A stretch of DNA of 19,233 nt from the NCBI GenBank assembly GCA_012799265.1, contig JAAZLP010000037.1:1-19233 (forward strand), in the 5' to 3' direction. Source of the DNA: Phyllobacteriaceae bacterium (lineage in GTDB: Bacteria; Pseudomonadota; Alphaproteobacteria; Rhizobiales; Devosiaceae). Below the pieces are notes generated by a model. It saw nothing but the letters and a program-made list of their open reading frames with translations, did no database searches and was not told the DNA's origin. Positions 13,714 to 19,233 of this stretch are shown here, in pieces. Each line of letters starts with the position of its first letter. Within the stretch, counting starts at the first letter, position 1. The position numbers and the translations under genes are program-made.

Positions 13714-14967
13714 TCACATCTCGGCCCGACGGGGCCGCGGGGCGGCATTGCGCATGGAATCCAGCGCGAGGTCGGCGCGGACGGGGCCCGGAGCTGCGAT
13801 GTGATTGCCCTTTACCAGGACGATGCCATTGTCGAGCAGTTCGACAATCTGCCGCTCGTTCTCGATGCCGGTCGCCATTGGCGAGACTTCAAAACGCGCC
13901 AGATAGTCGGCGATGTCCGACATGTGAAAATCGGTGAAGCTTTCGGGGGCGGCGATAAAGGCGCGAGCGTCCACGCGGAGCGACCGGACGCCCTGGTCGG
14001 CGAGTTCAGCGATATCGACGCGCAGCGACGTCACACCTGCCAGGGAGAAGCCAGCGCCTTTGCGGACCATCTGGTCGATGACCGCGCGATCCCGCGTCGT
14101 CATCGAGAGCCATTCACTCTCCTCCACAAGGAAGGTCAGGCCCGAAGCAATAGCGCGATTGGCGTCAAGAGAGGCCAGCAATTGCTCGACAGCGCCGTCA
14201 TTGGCCAGCGTCGCCCGCGAGAGCGGGATGTGCAGCATGACCGGCTGGCCGCCCGTGCGGGAGCGGCGGGCAATGGCGACGGCTTCGAGCAGGGCCACGC
14301 CCTCAATATGGCGGACGAGATCCTGGCCGCCGCGGCGCGGCATGAAATCGGGTGTGTCGGCGAGATCGCCGTCTTCAAGCATGAGCCGCGGATGCAGGTC
14401 ATAGGCTGCAGCGCGCCGCTGTGGCAGTCGCACGATTGGCTGGACATGGCAAACCAGCCGATTTTCGGCGATGGACTGGCGCAGAACCTCAAGCGGGATG
14501 ATGGGCTCTGGCTCGCTGGTGACGGTCGGCGCGCGCGGCGGGGCGGCGGTGATGACGCGCTCGGCGGTGACAGGGGCGGGACGCGGCGCGGTCTTGGCAA
14601 CCTTGTCCTCGATGTCAGCGACGGCCTCGGCCACCTGACGAATGACGGTACCAAGGACAGAAATATCGGCTTCGACGGTTTCGAGGCGCTGGCCGGAATT
14701 GAGATCTGTGAGAGCATTGATGCGCTGGCCAAGGACGGCGCCAGCCTGAGCGTCGGTGGAGAGTAGTCGCGACAGTTCCTCGATGGCCCGCTCAAGCCGG
14801 TTCTCGGCGCGCTCGCGCAGCTTGCGCTCCATAAACACAATGGCGAGACAAAGGGCTACCAGGGACACCAGAATGGCGTTGGCCGGCGTGAAGGTCAGCG
14901 CAAAATAGGCAAGAAAGCCCAGTGAGGCTGATGCCAAGCCGATTAGGGAATAGACCAATGCCTGCAC
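13714..14967 (-). CDS. Membrane-anchored protein with degenerate EAL domain
   Basis: A 417-aa protein. Two hydrophobic segments (about 4-26 and 30-46) anchor it in the membrane, followed by a charged, probably coiled-coil stretch (48-125) and a Pro/Ala linker. Residues 155-400 align with EAL c-di-GMP phosphodiesterases: QPIVRL (176-181), MLHIPLS, FLVEE (279-283), FSLAGV, LRVD and KGNHIAAPGP (386-395). The catalytic EAL motif reads DLHPR (190-194), the DDFG region reads SLAGV, and the late EGVE reads TGIE. It is therefore very unlikely to hydrolyse c-di-GMP. A role as c-di-GMP receptor or membrane scaffold is inferred. It lies upstream of the HAD gene on the same strand, 85 bases away, and is divergent from the sigma-54 activator. 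Confidence 0.85.
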   Translation of the reverse strand: MQALVYSLIGLASASLGFLAYFALTFTPANAILVSLVALCLAIVFMERKLRERAENRLERAIEELSRLLSTDAQAGAVLGQRINALTDLNSGQRLETVEADISVLGTVIRQVAEAVADIEDKVAKTAPRPAPVTAERVITAAPPRAPTVTSEPEPIIPLEVLRQSIAENRLVCHVQPIVRLPQRRAAAYDLHPRLMLEDGDLADTPDFMPRRGGQDLVRHIEGVALLEAVAIARRSRTGGQPVMLHIPLSRATLANDGAVEQLLASLDANRAIASGLTFLVEESEWLSMTTRDRAVIDQMVRKGAGFSLAGVTSLRVDIAELADQGVRSLRVDARAFIAAPESFTDFHMSDIADYLARFEVSPMATGIENERQIVELLDNGIVLVKGNHIAAPGPVRADLALDSMRNAAPRPRRAEM

Positions 14968-15269
14968 GGGCGGACCTGCAACCTTTGCGAAGGCCGTCCA
15001 GCGCCGCGCTGGACGATCCGGTAGTCTATTGGCGTGATTCCAAGCGGGAACACACGCAAAGTGCCGGGATTCGGCTCTTTCTCATAGCACCCCGGGCAAA
15101 GGGTAAAAAGCGCCGCAACCCCTCTGTCCCCGGCCTATTGCGCCCGACGGGCGAAAAATAGCGCGAAGCGATCGTAGAAGCGCGAACGGATTATTTACCG
15201 TAATCCGAAACAATCGCCCGCAAGAACAAGAATGTCCCGGTTACGGGCGAACCAGGGTTGCCACGCGTG
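14968..15269. other. Divergent intergenic region between the EAL-like gene and the sigma-54 regulator
   Basis: I see no convincing gene here. It holds a perfect hairpin at 14995-15015 (CGTCCAGCG, 3-base loop, CGCTGGACG), 28 bases upstream of the EAL-like gene. There is also a short GC palindrome around 15141-15153 and an operator-like inverted repeat at 15187-15207. Longer-range arms TCGCCCG (15214-15220) and CGGGCGA (15244-15250) could also pair. I found no clear -24/-12 sigma-54 promoter. Promoters for both divergent genes must lie here. Confidence 0.5.
15187..15207. promoter_or_regulatory. Operator-like inverted repeat upstream of the sigma-54 regulator
   Basis: CGGATTA and TAATCCG are perfect 7-base arms around a 7-base spacer. 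The repeat is AT-rich relative to its surroundings and is centred about 73 bases before the regulator start. Fis-type activators bind such dyads, so autoregulation or control of the divergent EAL-like gene is possible but unproven. Confidence 0.4.
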
Positions 15270-16700
15270 ATGACGACTATGAGCGCTAGCGACAACGTCC
15301 TGAGTGGGCGTCTGCTGCTGATCGATGCCGATACGGCCTGTGCCAGCAGCACCGGCGCCGCATTGTGCGATGCCCTGCTCGTCGCCCCGCAAATGAGTGT
15401 TGCTGACAATGGCCGCTCGGCGCTGGAAAAGCTGCGCAATGACCGCTTTGACATCATCATTGCCGATCTCGCCAGCCTGGCTGACCTTGCCGCAAACATC
15501 GAAGATGCCATGGCGCGCCTCGTGCGCCTCGCCGACGGCGCGCTGGTGCTGGCAGTAGCCGATAGTGGGTCGGTCAGTGCAGCACTGGGCGCCATGCGTG
15601 CAGGCGCCCACGATTATCTCGCCAAGCCCGTGAACGGCGCCGCGCTTGCCAGCCGCATCGGTGAACTGGCGCAGCGACACGGCCGTCCGCGGTCACTCGG
15701 TGTCGAGACCGGCCCGGAGCCGGTGGTGACCGACTTTGCCGGCTTTGTCGGCGCCTCGAGCGCCATGCAGTTTCTCTATGAGCAGATCGGCCGCGTCTCG
15801 GCCTCTTCGGCGCCAGTCTTCATTACCGGGGAAAGTGGCACCGGCAAGGACGTCTGCGCCGAAGCGCTGCACGAAAAGGGTCCGCGGGCACAACGCCGCT
15901 TTGTCGCCATCAACTGCGCTGCGATCCCGCGCGACCTGATGGAAAGCGAACTGTTCGGCGTGGTGCGCGGCGCCTTTACCGGCGCGCATGATGATCGCAA
16001 GGGCGCTGCCGAACTGGCCGATGGCGGGACCCTCTTCCTCGATGAAATCGGGGAGATGGATCTGTCGCTGCAGTCTAAGCTGCTGCGGTTCCTCCAGACC
16101 GGAACCATTTCCCGCGTTGGCGAAACGGCGACGCGCAAGGTCGACGTGCGCGTCATCTGCGCCACCAACCGTAATCCGATGCAGATGATCGCGGAGCGAA
16201 AGTTCCGCGAAGACCTCTTCTATCGCCTGCATGTGCTGCCGATACACCTGCCGCCGCTGCGGCAGCGCCCGAGCGACATCATGGTTCTGGCGCGCCATTT
16301 CCTTGCCCGCTATGCCCGCGAGGAGCACAAGAGCTTTGCCGGCTTCAGCCATGAAGCCGCCCAGCATCTGACCGGCGCCGACTGGCCGGGCAATGTGCGG
16401 CAGTTGCAGAACCTTATCCGCCGTATGGTGGTGATGTTTGATGGCGGGGAAATCTCGGCTTCTATGCTGATGGCCGCCGATATCGAATCCCGCGCCGCGG
16501 CCCCTGCCCCGGTCGAGGCGCCGCGTGTCGAGCGCGGACGCAATATCCTACCAATGTGGCAGCAGGAACAGCGCATCATCGAAGACGCCATCGCCGCCTT
16601 CGGTGGCAATGTTTCCCTGGCAGCGGCAGCGCTGGAGATCAGCCCATCAACGATCTACCGCAAGCGCCAGAGCTGGGCGGAAATGGCTGTCGCGAGCTGA
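15270..16700 (+). CDS. Sigma-54-dependent transcriptional activator (NtrC family) with atypical receiver
   Basis: A 476-aa enhancer-binding protein. Residues 14-135 form a receiver domain with acidic residues D19 and D21, putative phospho-acceptor D66 and lysine K119. The conserved Thr/Ser position appears to be Val96, and the usual Pro-Gly loop after the Asp is absent. Residues 158-390 form the AAA+ domain: Walker A GESGTGKD (187-194), sigma-54 contact loop GAFTGA (234-239), Walker B LFLDEIGEM (255-263), REDLFYRL and DWPGNVRQL. The C-terminus is a Fis-type helix-turn-helix (about 433-468). The start is uncertain among ATG 15270, GTG 15267 and TTG 15258. No histidine kinase gene is nearby. 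Targets are unknown; the divergent EAL-like gene is one candidate. Confidence 0.88.
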   Translation: MTTMSASDNVLSGRLLLIDADTACASSTGAALCDALLVAPQMSVADNGRSALEKLRNDRFDIIIADLASLADLAANIEDAMARLVRLADGALVLAVADSGSVSAALGAMRAGAHDYLAKPVNGAALASRIGELAQRHGRPRSLGVETGPEPVVTDFAGFVGASSAMQFLYEQIGRVSASSAPVFITGESGTGKDVCAEALHEKGPRAQRRFVAINCAAIPRDLMESELFGVVRGAFTGAHDDRKGAAELADGGTLFLDEIGEMDLSLQSKLLRFLQTGTISRVGETATRKVDVRVICATNRNPMQMIAERKFREDLFYRLHVLPIHLPPLRQRPSDIMVLARHFLARYAREEHKSFAGFSHEAAQHLTGADWPGNVRQLQNLIRRMVVMFDGGEISASMLMAADIESRAAAPAPVEAPRVERGRNILPMWQQEQRIIEDAIAAFGGNVSLAAAALEISPSTIYRKRQSWAEMAVAS

Positions 16701-16739
16701 GGCCACGCTCACGCGCAAATTAGCGCAGAACCCGTTGGA

Positions 16740-17708
16740 TCAGGGTGTCGAGGCCTGTTTGGCGCGGGCACGGTCGAGACCGAGAAAATGTTCGCGCAGG
16801 ATCACGGCGATGCCGGAGGCAACGATGATGACGCTGCCGATGAGCATGGACGCGGTGGGAATATCGGCAAAGATCACGAAGCCGACGATGATCGTCAGGA
16901 TCAACGAGGTGTATTCGAAGGGCGCGATCACTGACATGTCGGCATAGCGGTAGGACGAGGTCAGCAGCAGCTGACCGATACCGCCAAAAAAGCCAGCACC
17001 GATCAGCAAGGCCGTCTGCTCCGGGGTTGGCCAGACCCAGCCGAAGGGAATGGTCAGCAGGCTCAGCGCGCTGGCACTGATGAAGAAGTAGGTGACGATG
17101 GCCTCTGTGCGCTCGGTCTCCACCAGCTTACGCACCTGGAGCATGGCGAAGGCCGAGAGCAGAGCGGAAGCGAAAGCGGCCATAGCGCCGATTGCCTGAC
17201 CGTCAGCCATCGACCCGCCGCCGGAAAAAACCGACAGGCGCGGCCAGAGCACGACCATGACGCCAACGAGGCCAATCAGCACGGTGGCCCAGCGGAAGGC
17301 AAAGACCCGCTCATGCAAGAGCACCGCCGAGAGCACGACGATAAGCAGCGGCGAGGCATATTGAATGACGGTCGCCTCCGGCAACGGCAGACGGGTCAGG
17401 GCGAAAAAGCCCAGGCTCATCGAAGCGACGCCGATGAGGCCCCGCAGGAAGTGCCCCAGCGGACGCTTGGTGGCCAGAGCAGTAGCGAGTTTCCCGCGCC
17501 AGGCCAGGTAGGCCAGCACGGGTAGCAGGGCGAAGAAGGAGCGGAAAAAGACCATCTGCCCGGCCGGAACCGTCATGGTGGCCTTGAGCATGGTGGCCAT
17601 GATCACGAAGGCCACCACCGAGAGTATCTTGAGGACGATGCCGCGGATCGGGTCGCTGGCCGGCCTGGGGGCTGGTCGCGACGAGGACTTGTCTGCGGCA
17701 GTAGTCAC
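16740..17708 (-). CDS. EamA/DMT-family transporter
   Basis: A 322-aa inner-membrane protein of the drug/metabolite transporter superfamily. After a hydrophilic N-terminus (about 1-22) it has some ten hydrophobic helices in two EamA repeats. The first repeat ends around ALTRLPLPEATVIQYASPLL and LLHERVFAFRW. The second ends around APFEYTSLILTIIVGFVIF. The paired FFALTRLPL.EA.. and ..F.Y.SLI signatures fit RhaT/EamA exporters. The substrate cannot be told. The GTG start begins MTTAADKSS and has no clear ribosome site. It starts 12 bases after the stop of a small gene on the same strand and is probably co-transcribed with it. It is convergent with the sigma-54 regulator across a 39-base gap with no obvious terminator. 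Confidence 0.88.
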   Translation of the reverse strand: MTTAADKSSSRPAPRPASDPIRGIVLKILSVVAFVIMATMLKATMTVPAGQMVFFRSFFALLPVLAYLAWRGKLATALATKRPLGHFLRGLIGVASMSLGFFALTRLPLPEATVIQYASPLLIVVLSAVLLHERVFAFRWATVLIGLVGVMVVLWPRLSVFSGGGSMADGQAIGAMAAFASALLSAFAMLQVRKLVETERTEAIVTYFFISASALSLLTIPFGWVWPTPEQTALLIGAGFFGGIGQLLLTSSYRYADMSVIAPFEYTSLILTIIVGFVIFADIPTASMLIGSVIIVASGIAVILREHFLGLDRARAKQASTP

Positions 17709-17720
17709 ATCATGGTCCGA

Positions 17721-17912
17721 TTACTTGGAAGAGGCTTCCAGCTTTTCCTTGGCGATGCGGGCCGTGGTGAATGCCTTGTGCTCCGGGCCAACGGCTGTGC
17801 CGGACTTGACCACCTTGCCGGCAGAATCGTGGATTTCCCACTGCCAATTGGTGTTCTGGCCGACGCCACCAGTGCGGCGCAATTTGATGTCGTAAGAAGA
17901 TTTTTCGGTCAT
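17721..17912 (-). CDS. Small conserved-looking protein of unknown function (63 aa)
   Basis: I do not recognise a named family. The 63-aa product begins MTEKSSYDIKLRR and contains NWQWEIHDSAGKVVKSGTAVG, then ARIAKEKLEASSK. The alternating pattern suggests a small beta-sheet (two or three strands) plus a C-terminal helix. There is no signal peptide, so it is probably cytoplasmic. I chose this ATG because AAGG lies 5 bases upstream and the sequence further upstream reads as non-coding. It sits between the DUF427 gene and the EamA transporter, all on the minus strand. Confidence 0.68.
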   Translation of the reverse strand: MTEKSSYDIKLRRTGGVGQNTNWQWEIHDSAGKVVKSGTAVGPEHKAFTTARIAKEKLEASSK

Positions 17913-17991
17913 GATTGCCTTATGGCTCACAGTGCAGGCGGGGGGAAGGGGGAATGTGCTGCCGCTAACACAACTGGGCTGATATCCGCGT

Positions 17992-18351
17992 CTAGACCTG
18001 AGTGATTTCCACGAGGATGCGGTCACCCCCGAAGGTTAGAAGATCGCGGACAGGTTCATAGTCGCCCTCTGCATAGGGGTAGTACCAGGCCTCGTCAGCA
18101 CCGTCCGCGGTAAGCGTCTTTATGGTATAGAAGCTGGCGGGGCCCAGCCCGTCGTCCTCGCGCGACGTGTCCGATGCCTCGAGAATACCCGGATGCACAT
18201 CATCGAGCGGCAGGAATACCTGCGGGGTTCTGCCGGGGATCTCCAGGCGCATGGCCTTTGTCGAGCTGGCGATTTCGGCGTCGTCGAAACGGACATGGAC
18301 GCGGCCATGGATGGGAGTGATGACCGGCTTCGGCGTGTTGGTGTCGGACAT
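17992..18351 (-). CDS. DUF427 domain protein
   Basis: A 119-aa cytoplasmic protein. Residues about 17-90 match the DUF427 pattern: VRFDDAEIASSTKAMRLEIPGRTPQVFLPLDDV, then EASD and ASFYTIK. The equivalent of the usual cysteine-containing THCPYKG segment is replaced by SREDDGLG, so a residue often conserved there is missing. DUF427 function is unknown. The start ATG begins SDTNTPKPV with AAAAGG close upstream; an upstream in-frame extension overlaps the groES promoter and CIRCE and is unlikely to be real. It is divergent from groES. Confidence 0.82.
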   Translation of the reverse strand: MSDTNTPKPVITPIHGRVHVRFDDAEIASSTKAMRLEIPGRTPQVFLPLDDVHPGILEASDTSREDDGLGPASFYTIKTLTADGADEAWYYPYAEGDYEPVRDLLTFGGDRILVEITQV

Positions 18352-18419
18352 TGGCCTTTTCTCGGGAATTGGAAACGGGTCTGACACAACGCCCGAGACA
18401 AAACTTGGGTTCACGCGTC

Positions 18420-18448
18420 TTGACTCTCCAAAGCAGCCATACCTATAT
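18420..18448 (+). promoter_or_regulatory. groESL promoter
   Basis: TTGACT (18420-18425), a 17-base spacer and CTATAT (18443-18448) give an excellent alphaproteobacterial promoter. The preceding C makes CTTGAC, which also overlaps the RpoH-type consensus, so housekeeping and heat-shock sigma factors may both use it. Transcription would start near 18455, just before CIRCE. Confidence 0.8.
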
Positions 18449-18460
18449 CCCTGACGCTTG

Positions 18461-18487
18461 TTAGCACTCACCGATGTCGAGTGCTAA
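18461..18487. promoter_or_regulatory. CIRCE element (HrcA operator)
   Basis: TTAGCACTC, a 9-base spacer and GAGTGCTAA match the CIRCE consensus exactly. It lies just downstream of the groES promoter, within the leader, 46 bases before the groES start. HrcA binds here and represses groESL until heat or misfolded protein titrates GroEL. Confidence 0.97.
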
Positions 18488-18533
18488 CAACTCGGAAAAC
18501 GCATTCAGAAATGATGCCAAGAGGATTTTGAAC

Positions 18534-18824
18534 ATGGGCTTCCGTCCCCTGCATGACCGCGTGGTCGTCCGTCGCGTAGACAGTGAAGAAAAGACAAAGG
18601 GCGGGATCATCATCCCCGACACCGCCAAGGAAAAGCCCTCCGAGGGCGTGATCGTTTCCGTGGGCCCGGGCGCTCGCGACGAGAGCGGCAAGGTTGTTGC
18701 CCTCGACGTCAAGGCCGGCGACCGCGTGCTTTTCGGCAAGTGGAGTGGCACCGAAGTGAAGATCGATGGTGAAGACCTGATCATCATGAAGGAAAGCGAC
18801 ATCATGGGCGTGGTCGAGGCCTAA
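18534..18824 (+). CDS. groES: Co-chaperonin GroES
   Basis: A 10-kDa heptameric lid of the GroEL folding chamber. The 96-aa product MGFRPLHDRVVVRRV... has the mobile loop with GGIIIPDTAKEKP (23-35) that contacts GroEL, and the C-terminal strand IMGVVEA. The start has AGAGGA 8 bases upstream; an upstream in-frame ATG overlaps CIRCE and is rejected. It is first in the groESL operon and is controlled by the promoter and CIRCE immediately upstream. Confidence 0.97.
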   Translation: MGFRPLHDRVVVRRVDSEEKTKGGIIIPDTAKEKPSEGVIVSVGPGARDESGKVVALDVKAGDRVLFGKWSGTEVKIDGEDLIIMKESDIMGVVEA

Positions 18825-18875
18825 GCCCCGATTTCTCCCTTTCGTTGTCAATCTCATTTCTAAGGAGCGCCTCAC

Positions 18876-19233
18876 ATGGCTGCTAAAGAAGTAAAGTTCT
18901 CCACCGACGCCCGCGAGAAGATGCTGCGCGGCGTCAACGTCCTCGCCAACGCTGTGAAGGTCACCCTCGGCCCGAAGGGGCGTAACGTTGTGATCGAAAA
19001 GTCCTTCGGTGCTCCGCGCATCACCAAGGACGGCGTGTCGGTTGCCAAGGAAATCGAACTCGAAGACAAGTTCGAGAACCTGGGCGCTCAGCTGCTGCGT
19101 TCGGTCGCTTCCAAGACCAACGACATTGCCGGTGACGGCACCACCACCGCGACCGTTCTCGGTCAGGCTATCGTTGTTGAAGGCATCAAGGCTGTTGCCG
19201 CTGGCTTCAACCCCATGGATCTGAAGCGCGGTA
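18876..19233 (+). CDS. groEL: Chaperonin GroEL (N-terminal part; continues beyond window)
   Basis: A 60-kDa ATP-dependent chaperonin. The first 119 residues are present, with the ATP-binding motifs TLGPKGRNVV (30-39) and GDGTTTAT (86-93, including D87). AAGGAG at 18862-18867 lies 8 bases before the ATG. It starts 51 bases after the groES stop, a normal spacing for this operon. Copy number in the genome cannot be judged here; rhizobia often carry several groEL genes, usually only one or two with CIRCE. Confidence 0.97.
   Translation, partial: MAAKEVKFSTDAREKMLRGVNVLANAVKVTLGPKGRNVVIEKSFGAPRITKDGVSVAKEIELEDKFENLGAQLLRSVASKTNDIAGDGTTTATVLGQAIVVEGIKAVAAGFNPMDLKRG

Noticed and set aside
15141..15160. 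GC palindrome followed by an A run, as a terminator
   Set aside because: On the plus strand it is followed by A bases, not T. On the minus strand the run would precede the stem. The loop would also be too small unless the stem is shortened.
18474..18533. Longer GroES starting at the ATG inside CIRCE
   Set aside because: The extra 20 residues have no counterpart in GroES, the start falls in the HrcA operator, and a proper ribosome site precedes the ATG at 18534.
1..19233. Mobile element, phage, defence or toxin-antitoxin cluster
   Set aside because: No transposase, integrase, tRNA-linked att repeats, restriction or toxin-like genes were seen. Gene content and base composition look like stable core genome throughout.

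Overview
The window looks like a chromosomal core segment of a Hyphomicrobiales (Rhizobiales) alphaproteobacterium. A Devosia-like organism is my best guess, but genus rank is inference. The reasons are high-GC coding sequence on both strands, znuA divergent from znuCB-zur around Zur-box palindromes, adjacent ileS-lspA-lipoprotein and HAD-ribF pairs, an isoleucyl-tRNA synthetase that has lost its C-terminal zinc-finger cysteines, and a groESL operon with an alphaproteobacterial TTGACT-N17-CTATAT promoter plus a perfect CIRCE element. I see no transposase, integrase, phage gene, tRNA, rRNA or CRISPR array.

Layout. (1) 1-2912: zinc uptake. znuA (partial, minus) diverges from znuC-znuB-zur (plus), with two Zur-like palindromes between them. 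ZnuA and ZnuC both carry histidine-rich segments. (2) 2909-5653, minus: a ribosomal large-subunit pseudouridine synthase with a long Arg/Gly/Pro-rich repeat tail, the 16S rRNA methyltransferase rsmD, and a small CxxC/GFA-family protein. (3) 5779-10056, minus: ileS, lspA and an outer-membrane lipoprotein gene, closed by a good terminator hairpin. (4) 10211-11783: a small secreted proline-rich protein divergent from a PAS/LuxR-HTH regulator. The shared intergenic region holds two perfect inverted repeats. (5) 11785-14967, minus: a membrane-anchored degenerate EAL protein, a TIGR01459-type HAD phosphatase and ribF (FMN/FAD synthesis), with HAD and ribF overlapping by one base. (6) 15270-16700: a sigma-54-dependent regulator with an atypical receiver domain. 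(7) 16740-18351, minus: a DUF427 protein, a 63-aa conserved-looking small protein and an EamA/DMT transporter. (8) 18420-19233: heat-shock promoter, CIRCE, groES and the start of groEL.

How it fits together. The znu/zur block is a self-regulating zinc-uptake module: Zur should repress both divergent arms when zinc is sufficient. LspA matures lipoproteins, and a lipoprotein gene follows it directly. The regulatory genes in the middle (LuxR-type, degenerate EAL, sigma-54 activator) are the least predictable part and the most likely place for new biology. Most of the window is ordinary core genome, and I found no clear candidate for an undescribed multi-gene system.
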